NCBI GenBank assembly: GCA_017559615.1
Contig: JAFYRB010000087.1
Location: 31,557-95,556, forward strand
Reading direction: 5' to 3'
DNA from: Alistipes sp.
GTDB taxonomy: Bacteria > Bacteroidota > Bacteroidia > Bacteroidales > Rikenellaceae
DNA length: 64,000 nucleotides
Shown here piece by piece: positions 27,552-37,516 of this stretch. The stretch's first letter is position 1. Each line of letters opens with the position of its first letter. Position numbers and translations under genes: made by a program. Below the pieces are notes generated by a model that had not been told where the DNA came from, did no database searches, and was given only the letters and a program-made list of their open reading frames with translations.

Positions 27552-28814
27552 CTACAAATCGCCCATCCAGTCGATACCCTCGTGGAGGTTATTCTCATTG
27601 GTAAAGTCCCAGTAGGAGTTATTCTCCCACGTAGACCCATAGCCCCACGCCGCAGGATAGGTGTACAATCCCAAGCCGTGGCCCTGCTGCTTACCCTCCA
27701 GCAAGTCGGGCAGCGACTCCGTACCCCACGTGATGACACCTATGCCACCTCCAGCCTTAACATCCTTTGCCAACGCCAAGAGCCACTCACGCTGACGCTG
27801 TGGAGTGTAGTTTGTAGCATTCGTAGCGTCGTTCCAATCGGGATAGTTGTAGGAGTTGTCACACCAATCGCCCATCCACTTTCCCGCTACGGTACCCGTA
27901 GTAAACGAGTGCGCGGTCTCAAGAATCATAATTCGTTTGCCATACTTCTCTATCATCGCCTTACCCAGCGTCTCGAAGTTAGCGTACGAGCCCATCGAGT
28001 GGCCAATGTTGGTACCTGGATACCACGACAGTGCGATGATATCGTAGTTCGTGCAACCCGCCTGCTGGTATGTATCCACATAGCCAATCTTCGATGGGTT
28101 AGCGATATGGAGCGCCGAAAGCACCTCGACGCCACACTCCTGCGCATACTTACGCACCGCATTATGGCCATAATTTAGAAGACGCGCTGTGCGTGCTGCG
28201 TCGTGCGAGCCATTGAGCAAGAAGCCGATGTTCACCTCGTTACCCACCGCCACAATCTTGGGGTCTATGCCCTCGTTGTGGAGCGCCATAAGGGAGCTAT
28301 AAACCCAATTATAGAGTTCACCACCAATCTCCACCTCGTTCTTCGACTTCCACTCCTCGGGGATGTTGTTATGCGTAGCCGAGGTAGAGGTATATTTATC
28401 GTAGTCGGGCTTTAGCGTAAGCATAATGTCGAGCCCCTCGGCCTTTGCCATCTTCGCATCCTTAACCACACGCTCCCACTGCTGCCAGTCGATAGTGACA
28501 CCATTAATCTCGTTAAATGCCACGCGGTCGAGCTGCAAGCGCACGATGTTTGCACCGTGATTCTTGACCGAGGTATAAGGATTTGTCACCTCGCCACCCT
28601 CGCGGTACACCAAGCCAAAGTCAAGCATATAGTTTGCAAACGACATAGTCGTACCCTTGTAGAACACCTCAACATCAGGAGTTGGCTCTGGTTCTGGTTC
28701 TGGAGTTGGTTGCTCCTTATTAGGATCCTCGGGAATCACAAAGTTATCCTTGTCGCCACACGCCACCAAGGCTACGACAGCGACAAACATCAGCACCCAC
28801 GTAAGTTTTTTCAT
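27552..28814 (-). CDS. GH53 family glycoside hydrolase lipoprotein (endo-galactanase-like)
   Basis: 420 aa from the ATG at 28814; an upstream ATG would add 15 non-signal residues. Lipobox ALVAC, Cys19, then a Pro/Glu-rich linker (31-47). The GH53 barrel shows VAVGNEVNIG (acid/base Glu193) and MILETAHSF (nucleophile Glu299), plus HGANIVRLQL and the C-terminal WGTESLPD. Known GH53 enzymes are endo-beta-1,4-galactanases. The usual LDFHYSDxWADP block is replaced by a quite different LTLKPDYDKYTS, so the substrate may differ. Its place amid alpha-glucan genes is unexpected. Confidence 0.85.
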   Translation of the reverse strand: MKKLTWVLMFVAVVALVACGDKDNFVIPEDPNKEQPTPEPEPEPTPDVEVFYKGTTMSFANYMLDFGLVYREGGEVTNPYTSVKNHGANIVRLQLDRVAFNEINGVTIDWQQWERVVKDAKMAKAEGLDIMLTLKPDYDKYTSTSATHNNIPEEWKSKNEVEIGGELYNWVYSSLMALHNEGIDPKIVAVGNEVNIGFLLNGSHDAARTARLLNYGHNAVRKYAQECGVEVLSALHIANPSKIGYVDTYQQAGCTNYDIIALSWYPGTNIGHSMGSYANFETLGKAMIEKYGKRIMILETAHSFTTGTVAGKWMGDWCDNSYNYPDWNDATNATNYTPQRQREWLLALAKDVKAGGGIGVITWGTESLPDLLEGKQQGHGLGLYTYPAAWGYGSTWENNSYWDFTNENNLHEGIDWMGDL

Positions 28815-28871
28815 AGTAGCACTCTTTAAATTAGGGGTTGGGCAGTCGGTCAAAACCACCCAACCTAAGGG

Positions 28872-28903
28872 ATATCACGTGCGCACGCAGGCGCACGTGA
28901 TAT
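28872..28903 (-). other. Very strong intercistronic hairpin between SusE/F-like and GH53 genes
   Basis: ATATCACGTGCGC pairs perfectly with GCGCACGTGATAT (13 bp) around the loop ACGCAG. No T-run follows on the minus strand, so it reads as an RNA processing or stability element rather than an intrinsic terminator. Confidence 0.8.
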
Positions 28904-28912
28904 TTAAAGGAA

Positions 28913-31387
28913 TTAGAATACTGGAGTCTCGCCAGCCTCTACAACGCAAACCTTCTTGTTAGCACCATCGATATAGATATCGTATGATGAATTAGGATCT
29001 ACGTCCATACGGATGTTACCACCACCTGTAGAGATTGCGATAACCTCACCTACAGAGTTAATGCCATCTGCAGCGCCATACCAAGTACCGTTCTCAAGTA
29101 CCTTGAAGTTGTAACCCTCTCCGTATGAGTCCTGGAATGATACGTTCTTTGCAACGTACAAGTTACCAACAGCCTCGGTTGGAACGTCTGTACCCCACTG
29201 TGTACCGTTAACGTCACCCTTGATAGTCCAAACGTCAGATACGCCTGCTGTTGGATCCTCACCACCTGCTACAACAAGGAACAACTTTGAAGTTGTTGGG
29301 TTGAAGTAGAAGTCGTAAGTACCAGCGTCGATCCACATATCAGCACCACCGTAAGTCAAAGTATTCTCACCAAGAGAGAGCTTCGAGCCGTCGTTACCGA
29401 ACTTCTCATCCCAAGCATCATTCAAGCGGATAAGAAGCTTACCCTCTGCTGCGATCTCAAGAGCCTCGGTTACATACCAACCGTCGCCACGTGCTACGAG
29501 GTCAACGTCACTACCCCAACCATTGAATTCACCGATAAGACCATATGTAGTCTCGGCTGGCTTCTCTGGCTCTACTGGTGCCTCACCATTTACGGTAGCA
29601 GCCCACTTGCCGTCGCCACCCTTCTCGGTAAGAGTGATAACAACATTGTCGTTCAACTCAACTGCCTTGATATCTACAGTCTGCTCAGAGCCGTTGTTGA
29701 AGATAACGTTAACGGTCTTACCCATCATCTCAGTGATGTCGAATACGTAGTACTCCTTGCCATCAACAGTCTCAGTAGCGAGTGCCTGACCAGGCCAATT
29801 ACCACCAGTGTAGTTAGCACCACCATCATCCCAAATCCAAGCGTTGCAGTTTGTCCAGCCAGTAGCTGATACATCACCATAGATCTTGTATGACTTAACC
29901 TCAACGCCACCAGGAGTCTCGCCCTCTGGCATTACCCACATCTTGAAGTCAACGATGTTGAAGTAGATGTCGTATGTGCCAGCAGGAGCAGAGAGGTTCT
30001 TACCACCTGAAATAAGTGTCATCTCCTCGCCTACGGTAACTGCGAAAGGCTCAACATCGCCAGCAGCACCATAGTTGATATCCCAGCCATTGTTGAAGCG
30101 TACCTTGAACTGATCAGCCTCAGTAACAGTAACACCCTTACGAACGTAGAGGTTCTCGCCTACCTCGCTCATATAGAGATCAGGAGTACCACCCCAGCTG
30201 TTGATAGTACCTACAACGCCCCAACGGTTCTCCTCAATACCTGGCTGTGGCTCTGGCTCTGGAGTTGTACCACCACCATTAGCAGCAGTATCCTCAGTTG
30301 TGCCGTAGTTCTTTGCGTTGAACTCGATAAGGCCAGTTACAGGGTTGAAGTATACACGATACTTACCAGCAGCAACAGCGATATTGTCACCACCCTGAGC
30401 GCAGTTAGCACCCCAGTTGAGGTCCCAACCAGCATCAGCACGGAACTTCATCTCTGTAGCATCAGCAGCCTCGATATCAGCATAGAAGCGAGTCCACTTA
30501 GCGTTGTACTCCATAACGATATCAGTATTCCAGTCGCCATTCAAGCCGATGATACCAATCTGGTCAGCACCCCAAGACTTCTTCAATACCAAAGTGGTCT
30601 TGTCGAACTCGAAGCCATAGAAACGCTTAGCGTAACGCTTGATATCCTGTGAACCACCGCCATCGATAAGCTGAATAGATGAAGGCTCGTCAGCCTCCTC
30701 GGCCTTGGTCTCCTCACCGTAGTTACCATCATCCCAGCCTGCCGATGCAGTAAGCTTGAAGCCATCAGCAGCCATAGATACGCCATCAGCATCTGCGAAG
30801 TCTACAATACCAGCGTATGTAGTGCCAGATGCAGCGTAGTCGAAGAGGAACTGTGTCTTGTCGTGTGACCAACCGCAGTAGTTACCGATAACCCAAACCT
30901 TATCGAACTTCTCGGTAGGAAGAACGTCAGCTACGTATGACTTGAAGGTAGCCTTAACGATGTTTGAGTAAGTCTCTGTGCCTGCTACTGTAGCACCCTT
31001 ATCTGTAATAAGGTTAGCAACAACTGCAAAGTACATATCCAACTCTGCGCCAGCCTCGGCAAAGTCCAAAGCTACGACGTTAAGGTCGGCCTGTTTAAGA
31101 GTGATAGTGTTACCCTCGAACGAAGCCTTTGCCTTCTTCATATCGGCCATATCCTCCGACTTTGAGATGTAGAGGTTATGAGCCTTTGCGGTAGCAACAC
31201 CAAAGTCTGCCTCGGTAAACTCAACAACGATGTCGTTGCCGCCCTCAGAGAGGTCGCAACCCTCGATAGTGCCGAGCGTTGGAGCTACGACATTACCAGG
31301 GATATACTGCACCTCAACGTGCTCCTGCGTACACGATGTGGCAACCACACCCGCAAGAGCCAAAATGCTATATAATAACTTTTTCAT
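28913..31387 (-). CDS. SusE/SusF-like multi-module starch-binding lipoprotein
   Basis: 824 aa, against about 390 and 485 for B. thetaiotaomicron SusE and SusF. Lipobox VATSC, Cys19. Apparent modules: SusE N-terminal Ig-like domain (about 25-150), then binding-type repeats at about 160-278, 279-365, 388-487, 608-703 and 708-824, each with a W-rich 'G..N.W' start and an AG(T/K)Y..YFN-type end. A CBM26-like module falls at about 495-596 (YKIYGDVSATGW...WIWDDGG...WPGQ). Pro/Glu linkers (TPEPEPQPG) separate blocks. It probably holds glucan at the surface beside SusC/SusD, one large protein replacing separate SusE and SusF. Confidence 0.88.
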   Translation of the reverse strand: MKKLLYSILALAGVVATSCTQEHVEVQYIPGNVVAPTLGTIEGCDLSEGGNDIVVEFTEADFGVATAKAHNLYISKSEDMADMKKAKASFEGNTITLKQADLNVVALDFAEAGAELDMYFAVVANLITDKGATVAGTETYSNIVKATFKSYVADVLPTEKFDKVWVIGNYCGWSHDKTQFLFDYAASGTTYAGIVDFADADGVSMAADGFKLTASAGWDDGNYGEETKAEEADEPSSIQLIDGGGSQDIKRYAKRFYGFEFDKTTLVLKKSWGADQIGIIGLNGDWNTDIVMEYNAKWTRFYADIEAADATEMKFRADAGWDLNWGANCAQGGDNIAVAAGKYRVYFNPVTGLIEFNAKNYGTTEDTAANGGGTTPEPEPQPGIEENRWGVVGTINSWGGTPDLYMSEVGENLYVRKGVTVTEADQFKVRFNNGWDINYGAAGDVEPFAVTVGEEMTLISGGKNLSAPAGTYDIYFNIVDFKMWVMPEGETPGGVEVKSYKIYGDVSATGWTNCNAWIWDDGGANYTGGNWPGQALATETVDGKEYYVFDITEMMGKTVNVIFNNGSEQTVDIKAVELNDNVVITLTEKGGDGKWAATVNGEAPVEPEKPAETTYGLIGEFNGWGSDVDLVARGDGWYVTEALEIAAEGKLLIRLNDAWDEKFGNDGSKLSLGENTLTYGGADMWIDAGTYDFYFNPTTSKLFLVVAGGEDPTAGVSDVWTIKGDVNGTQWGTDVPTEAVGNLYVAKNVSFQDSYGEGYNFKVLENGTWYGAADGINSVGEVIAISTGGGNIRMDVDPNSSYDIYIDGANKKVCVVEAGETPVF

Positions 31388-31418
31388 TTCTTGTTAGTTT
31401 TATTCGTTAGACGACAAA

Positions 31419-32987
31419 CTATTTTGCAGATGCGTAACCTGGGTTCTGATCCAACTTGCCATTTGCATTAACATCTGCTGGTGGCAATGGGAAGAGGTTA
31501 CGATAGTCAGCAACTGCTACACCCTCGTAAACAGCACCCTTGAACTCCCAAAGGTAAGCATCGGTAGTAAACTGACCGAAACGGATAAGGTCAGAACGAC
31601 GGTGGCCCTCCCACAAAAGCTCACGTGAACGCTCGTCGAGAACATCCTGAGCAGTGAAAGAAGATACCGCATCCAAACCTGCACGCTCACGAACAGCGTT
31701 CAACGATGCAAGGCCCTTTGCGTTGTCAGCCTTACCACGTGCAGCACACTCGGCAAGCATAAGGTGAGCATCAGCAACACGGAACAATGGGAAGTCTGTA
31801 TCTACGAAACCTGTGGTCTGAGCAGCTGAACCATCACTATTAACGTTACGGAACTTAACAGACTTGTAACCACCTGAAGTAAATACCTCGCGGTCAGCGA
31901 TTGCAGTACCGTAATCTGTGAAGAACATAGCACGAGCATCACCATCGGCGTAGCGCTCTGCAACCTGCTTTGTAACAGACAAACCACCCCAACCAGATGA
32001 GATACCTGCGGCAGCTGCGTTCATATCACCACCTGTACCAGCGAAGATAAGGAAGTTTGTACCACCATAAGATGTTGTGTTGATACCATCGTGAGGAACA
32101 GCGAAGATAATCTCCTGTGTACCTACAGCGAAACGGTCGTTATCAGCAGCGAACAAATCAGCAAAGTTCTCAGCCAAAGTGTACTTACCTACCAAGTCCT
32201 CGCAAAGAGCAGCAGCCTCAGCATAGCGATCCTGACCTACGTAAACCTCTGCGTTGAGATACAACTTCGCAAGAATCATCTTCACGAAGCCCTTGTCGCA
32301 ACGGCCATATACGTTTGTACCCTCAGCAGCGAGGTCGTTACCCTCGATAAGCTCCTTACACTCCTTCTCGATATACTCGAAGAGCTCTGGACGCATAATC
32401 TGACGTGGACCTACAGCACCTACAGAGTCGTGCTCAGTAGCGAAAGGAACGTTACCGAACATATCAATAGCGTGGTAGTAAGACAAAGCACGTAATGCGC
32501 GAGCCTCGGCGATAAGAGCGCCCTTGTTCTGGAATACTACGCCCGCAGGGTTAGCATTCACCTGACGGATAAGCTCGTTACAAAGGCTCACCTGATAGAA
32601 AATACGATAGTACATCGCTACGATAAACTGGTTTGAAGCCTGCCAGTTCATATTGTGCATATCTGGCAAACCAGTATCGTTCCAGCAACATACAGCCTCG
32701 TCAGTGGTCAAACACTGCAAGTTAAAGTAAGCACGAAGGTACTGACCGAAACCACCATCAACACCGTTGATATCTGGGCCAGCGTTAGCACCATCCGATG
32801 ACGAACAAGCAAGTCCCTGATAGCACTTTGCCAACAAAGCCTCGAAAGCCGCCTCATCCTTCAATACGTCTCCTGGAAGCTCAATGTTTGGATCGATTGG
32901 CGTAGTCTCCAAGTCCTGAACACACGAGCTAAGGCCGAGCGTTGCCACTGCGGCGAAAGACATCATCAAAATCTTGATATTTTTCAT
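31419..32987 (-). CDS. SusD/RagB-family nutrient-binding lipoprotein
   Basis: 522 aa. Lipobox LGLSSC, Cys22. Typical SusD features are present: an N-terminal helical TPR-like scaffold (AFEALLAKCYQGLA, then ARALRALSYYHAIDMFGNVPF) and the C-terminal RDLIRFG and LFPLPPADVNANGKLDQNPGY blocks near the end. It caps the SusC barrel and captures glucan chains at the cell surface. It sits 23 bases after susC and 31 before the SusE/F-like gene. Confidence 0.96.
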   Translation of the reverse strand: MKNIKILMMSFAAVATLGLSSCVQDLETTPIDPNIELPGDVLKDEAAFEALLAKCYQGLACSSSDGANAGPDINGVDGGFGQYLRAYFNLQCLTTDEAVCCWNDTGLPDMHNMNWQASNQFIVAMYYRIFYQVSLCNELIRQVNANPAGVVFQNKGALIAEARALRALSYYHAIDMFGNVPFATEHDSVGAVGPRQIMRPELFEYIEKECKELIEGNDLAAEGTNVYGRCDKGFVKMILAKLYLNAEVYVGQDRYAEAAALCEDLVGKYTLAENFADLFAADNDRFAVGTQEIIFAVPHDGINTTSYGGTNFLIFAGTGGDMNAAAAGISSGWGGLSVTKQVAERYADGDARAMFFTDYGTAIADREVFTSGGYKSVKFRNVNSDGSAAQTTGFVDTDFPLFRVADAHLMLAECAARGKADNAKGLASLNAVRERAGLDAVSSFTAQDVLDERSRELLWEGHRRSDLIRFGQFTTDAYLWEFKGAVYEGVAVADYRNLFPLPPADVNANGKLDQNPGYASAK

Positions 32988-33010
32988 AATACTTAGTCGA
33001 TTTTAGGCGA

Positions 33011-36000
33011 TTAGAAATTAAACTTCAAACCGAGGATATAGGTACGAGGACGTGGATACATATTGTTGTCAATACCACCAGCGATCTCAGGATCGATACC
33101 CTTATAACCTGTAAATGTCGCTACGTTCGATACAGTACCGAACAAGTCGAGTGTAAGGTCACGGTTGCTTGCATTGCCAAGGTTGAAGCGATAGCTCAAA
33201 GTGATGTTATCGAGCTTCAAGAACGATGCGTTGCGTACATAGTAGTCAGAGAGATACTGACCAGATGAACGGAAGTTTGTCATAGGAGCAGTAACAACAC
33301 GGTTGTTTGTGAAGTTATTAGTCCAAAGATCGGTCAACAACTCGCCATTTGAAGAGATGTTATCGTAAACATAGTTACCAATGTTTGCGTGAGCCGATAC
33401 AGCCAATGTAAGAGCCTTCCAAGAGAGCTGTGTGTTGAAGCCGATAGTTACATCTGGCGCAGCCTTCTTGTAAACATACTTATCCTGCTCGTTAACAGTA
33501 CCATCACCATTGCGGTCTACGTACAAGCCCTCGATAGGACGACCATTCTCGTCGTAAATCTGCTGATATACGTAGAATGAGTGTGTAGGCTGACCTGTCT
33601 GGTGAACCTGGCAAGTACCACCAACACCACCTGAGTAACCACCAGTATCAACACCGTAGTAACCCTCAGCCTCGTCGTCGTTAGTAAGACGAGTAATCTC
33701 GTTCTTGTTCCAAGCTACGTTAGCACCGATGTTCCAGTACCAATCCTTAGTCTGGATAGCAACAGCGTTAATCTCATACTCAACACCGATATTCTTCAAG
33801 TCACCGATGTTTGCGTTGAGGTAGTTGGTGAGGTTAGCACCCGCAGGAACTGGAGTAAAGTTCAACAAGTCCTTTGTAGCGCGATAGTAGAAGTCGGCGC
33901 TCATTGTGATACGGTTATCCAAGAAACCGAAGTCAAGACCTGCGTTGTAAGTAGTAGTTGTCTCCCACTTAAGGTCGGCGTTGTAACCTACTGGCTTAAT
34001 TGGGTGAACAAGACCTGTCTCGTCGGTATAACCACCGAATGGGTAGTAAGAACCGAGAGTATTATGATAATAGGTAGGAAGTGCGTCGTATACGCCACCT
34101 ACATCCTGCTGACCAGTCTGACCGTAGCTCAAACGAAGCTTCATTGCAGATACTGCGTCAACATCCTCCAAGAATGACTCATTCTTAATGTTCCAAGCCA
34201 ACGCTACTGATGGGAAGATACCCCACTTGTTGTTAGCAAAACGTGATGTACCATCGGCACGAAGAGTAGCGGTGATAGAGTAACGGTTTGCGTAAGAGTA
34301 GTTAGCACGACCGAAGAATGATACGAGGAAGTACTCGCTCTTTGAAATCTTAGGCTCTGAGAGGTAGTAGTTATTAGCTGTTGGCTCCAAAGCGATGTAA
34401 GGCTCGCCGCTGTCAACCTTCCACTTGCTTACGTCAGCTACACGGTTTGTAGCGTTGTAAGACTGAGTGTAGTACCACTGCCAAGAGTAACCAGCCATAA
34501 TATCGAACTGGTGGTCACCCCACTTCTCAGCGTATGCTACGTAAGCCTCCAAAGTCTGGTCGCGACGCAACTGTGAGTAGTCGGTGTGAGAACCTGAACC
34601 TGCCTCTGCAGTAGCGTGACGTGACTGCTCAACACCTGGAGCTACGTCTACTGAACCGTTTGACTTCGATACGTCAACACCGAGGTTGAGGTTGAAGCGA
34701 AGGCTCTCCAAACCGTGAATCTTGTAATCGAACGATGCGTTACCTACGAAACGCTTAGCGTTAGATACGTCATACTTATCGTTAAGCAACGCTACAGGGT
34801 TCTGGTTAGCCATTGTGTTGTGGTTACCATCAACACCACGCCAAGTGTAGTAGCCATTGATACCACCCTCCTCATCAGAGAGATATACTGGCTTAGTTGG
34901 GTCGAACTGAACAGCCTGTGATACAGCGCCAGTGTTAGCAAAGCGTGTATCCATAATCATACCCTTACCGTTAAGGCTAATAGTAAGGTGGTTGTTCAAG
35001 AGCTGTGGGTTAAGGTTCACAGACATTGTGTGACGAGACATATTAGATGTCTTCAAAGTACCGTCCTGATTCAAGTAACCATAAGAAACACGGTATGGGA
35101 GATTGTTCTTATCACCCATCTTGATGTTACCTGAAAGTGCTACGTTACCCTCGTAAGACTGTGCAAGCTGATAAATCTCACGCTGCCAGTCAGTGTTGAT
35201 GTAGTTACCATTAGCATCTGTATACTTTGTAGCAGAACGGTAAGCATCAGTATCCTGTGTACCGTAGTACCACTCCAAAGTCTGACGCATCTGGTCACCT
35301 GTCATAACGTCTACATAGCGAGCGTTCTGGCTCAACGATGCTGTGAAGTCTACAGATACGTGTGGAGCGCCAGTGTCGTACTTCGAACCCTTCTTTGTAG
35401 TGATGATGATGACACCGTTAGACGCACGCGAACCGTAGATAGCAGTAGCAGATGCATCCTTCAATACGGTGAATGACTCGATATCTGATGGGTTGATAGA
35501 TGCCAAAGCATTTGAAGTACCGCTGATACCTGAGTTTGAGATAGGAAGACCATCAACAACTACCAATGGGTCGTTAGAGGCGTTGAGTGACGAACCACCA
35601 CGGATACGAATCTGTGCTGCAGAACCTGGAGCACCATCGCCAGAGGTGATAACAACACCCGCACTCTTACCACGAAGCAAGTCGGTTGGAGATGTTGCAA
35701 GACCCTTGTTAGTCTGGTCTGCCTTAACTGTAGAGATAGAACCTGTAAGGTCGTCCTTCTTTACAGTACCATAACCGATGACAACAACGTCATCAATCAT
35801 AGCAGAATCCTCCTCAAGAACTACGTTCAGCAACTCTGGTGAGTTAGCAACGAGTGCCTTTGTGAGGTAGCCAATGTAGCTGATAGTTACAATTGACTGG
35901 TCACTGTTAACCTTCAGTACGAACTGACCGTTAACATCGGTGGTGATACCGTTTGTCGTGCCCTGCTCCAAAACAGTAGCTCCGATAACCGGCGTTCCGG

Positions 36001-36115
36001 TAGTATCAACTACCACACCTTTGACCTCGTATTTACCCGATTGGGCAAACACTTGGGCAGGAATAGCCATTGCGATAATGGCCAAACCCAAACACATAGT
36101 TAAGAATTTTCTCAT
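33011..36115 (-). CDS. SusC/RagA-family TonB-dependent outer-membrane transporter
   Basis: 1034 aa. Signal peptide (MAIPAQVFAQ) followed by a carboxypeptidase-regulatory-like domain (YEVKGVVVDTTGTPVIGATV, about 28-105), a TonB-box-like DDVVVIGYG, the plug domain (LLRGKSAGVVITSGDGAPGSA, then ASATAIYGSRASNGVIIITTKKG) and a beta-barrel ending in the aromatic TYILGLKFNF. It imports oligosaccharides with SusD, powered by TonB. It is the second gene of the operon, 72 bases after the MFS gene. Confidence 0.97.
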   Translation of the reverse strand: MRKFLTMCLGLAIIAMAIPAQVFAQSGKYEVKGVVVDTTGTPVIGATVLEQGTTNGITTDVNGQFVLKVNSDQSIVTISYIGYLTKALVANSPELLNVVLEEDSAMIDDVVVIGYGTVKKDDLTGSISTVKADQTNKGLATSPTDLLRGKSAGVVITSGDGAPGSAAQIRIRGGSSLNASNDPLVVVDGLPISNSGISGTSNALASINPSDIESFTVLKDASATAIYGSRASNGVIIITTKKGSKYDTGAPHVSVDFTASLSQNARYVDVMTGDQMRQTLEWYYGTQDTDAYRSATKYTDANGNYINTDWQREIYQLAQSYEGNVALSGNIKMGDKNNLPYRVSYGYLNQDGTLKTSNMSRHTMSVNLNPQLLNNHLTISLNGKGMIMDTRFANTGAVSQAVQFDPTKPVYLSDEEGGINGYYTWRGVDGNHNTMANQNPVALLNDKYDVSNAKRFVGNASFDYKIHGLESLRFNLNLGVDVSKSNGSVDVAPGVEQSRHATAEAGSGSHTDYSQLRRDQTLEAYVAYAEKWGDHQFDIMAGYSWQWYYTQSYNATNRVADVSKWKVDSGEPYIALEPTANNYYLSEPKISKSEYFLVSFFGRANYSYANRYSITATLRADGTSRFANNKWGIFPSVALAWNIKNESFLEDVDAVSAMKLRLSYGQTGQQDVGGVYDALPTYYHNTLGSYYPFGGYTDETGLVHPIKPVGYNADLKWETTTTYNAGLDFGFLDNRITMSADFYYRATKDLLNFTPVPAGANLTNYLNANIGDLKNIGVEYEINAVAIQTKDWYWNIGANVAWNKNEITRLTNDDEAEGYYGVDTGGYSGGVGGTCQVHQTGQPTHSFYVYQQIYDENGRPIEGLYVDRNGDGTVNEQDKYVYKKAAPDVTIGFNTQLSWKALTLAVSAHANIGNYVYDNISSNGELLTDLWTNNFTNNRVVTAPMTNFRSSGQYLSDYYVRNASFLKLDNITLSYRFNLGNASNRDLTLDLFGTVSNVATFTGYKGIDPEIAGGIDNNMYPRPRTYILGLKFNF

Positions 36116-36187
36116 AGTGTTTTAGTGTTAGTTAATAAATTAGTGAATGAATATGTGTGTTTCTTAAGTTTCAACCTTAAAAAAGCG

Positions 36188-37516
36188 TTACTCCGCGCGC
36201 TTTGTCGAGATGCCGAACACGGCAACTGCACCGAGCAACAACGCAACACCTGCTACTACAAGCATAGCAATCTGTCCTGTCTGCACGCCGTCAACAACCT
36301 CACCACCGACAATGCCGAGGATAAGACCACCAACCAACGATGCCACAATCTGTGGCAAGCAGATAGTGCAGTTAAACAAGCCGAGGTAAGTACCCATAGC
36401 CTTACCCGAGAGTGAGTTTGTGAGGAGTGCAAATGGCATTGCCAACATTGCAGCCCACGCACAACCTACGAGCAAGAACGACACGAAGAGCATATACTGG
36501 TCGTGGATGAAGTAGGTAGAGATAAAACCTACGGCACCCAACACAAGGCTCAATGAGTAGCCCACCTTCGCGCTCTTAAACTGTGGCAAAATCATAGCCC
36601 ACAAGATTGAGCCTACGGCCTGCACCGCAAAGAGAACACCGGTCCAGTCACCCGCAGCCTGATAGCCCTCGGTAGCAGGGTTTGTAGTACCCCATACAGT
36701 CTCGGCGATACCTCCTGTGGTATAGGTCCACATATAGAGGAATGCAAACCACGAGAAGAACTGCACAAGACCAATCTGCCAGAATGCCTTTGGAGCCTTG
36801 ACCAAAAGCTGGAAGATATTCTCCTTCTCGCCCTTCTCCTCCTGCTTGATGCCGTTATACTTCGCGTAATCCTCAGGATTCCACTCCTTAACCTTCGCAC
36901 CAGTGTAGAGCACACAGAAGATGAGAATTGCAGCGCCGATGTAGAACGACCACGTCACAGAGTCTGGCACCACGCCCTCTGGAGCAACGTTGCGAACACC
37001 AATCCAAGTGAAGAAGTATGGGAACAAGTAACCCACCAACGAACCTGCGTTGCACAACAAACTCTGGATAGAGTATGCCTTTGTCTTCTGCTCCTCGTTG
37101 ACCATATCGCCGACCATCATCTTGAATGGCTGCATAGCCATATTGATTGACGTGTCGAGCAACATCAGCATAATAGCACCGAATGCCAACGCCGCCTTAA
37201 CGGTCATCTCGAAGCTACCCGAATTTGGCAACAACGCCATAACGATGATAGCAACCAAAGCACCGATGTAGAGGTATGGCTTACGACGGCCCCACTTGCA
37301 CCAAGTCTTATCGCTCATTGCGCCCACGATAGGCTGAACAATCATACCCATCAATGGAGGCAAAACCCAGAAAAAGCTCAACGTGTGAGGATCTGCACCC
37401 AACGTTGCGAAGATACGGCTGATGTTTGCGCTCTGCAGAGCATAGGCAATCTGCACGCCGAAGAATCCGAAACTGAGATTCCACATCTGCCAGAATGAAA
37501 GATTAGGTTTTTGCAT
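36188..37516 (-). CDS. MFS sugar transporter (maltose/malto-oligosaccharide type)
   Basis: 442 aa with twelve predicted membrane segments. It opens with SFWQMWNLSFGFFGVQIAYALQSAN and has the MFS loop motif GAMSDKTWCKWGRRKPYL, close to the SLC45/GPH-like transporters found in bacterial maltose loci. It would carry maltose or short glucans across the inner membrane after periplasmic digestion. It is the first gene of the PUL operon, unlike the sus locus of B. thetaiotaomicron, where susR and susA lead. The assigned substrate is inferred from neighbours. Confidence 0.88.
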   Translation of the reverse strand: MQKPNLSFWQMWNLSFGFFGVQIAYALQSANISRIFATLGADPHTLSFFWVLPPLMGMIVQPIVGAMSDKTWCKWGRRKPYLYIGALVAIIVMALLPNSGSFEMTVKAALAFGAIMLMLLDTSINMAMQPFKMMVGDMVNEEQKTKAYSIQSLLCNAGSLVGYLFPYFFTWIGVRNVAPEGVVPDSVTWSFYIGAAILIFCVLYTGAKVKEWNPEDYAKYNGIKQEEKGEKENIFQLLVKAPKAFWQIGLVQFFSWFAFLYMWTYTTGGIAETVWGTTNPATEGYQAAGDWTGVLFAVQAVGSILWAMILPQFKSAKVGYSLSLVLGAVGFISTYFIHDQYMLFVSFLLVGCAWAAMLAMPFALLTNSLSGKAMGTYLGLFNCTICLPQIVASLVGGLILGIVGGEVVDGVQTGQIAMLVVAGVALLLGAVAVFGISTKRAE

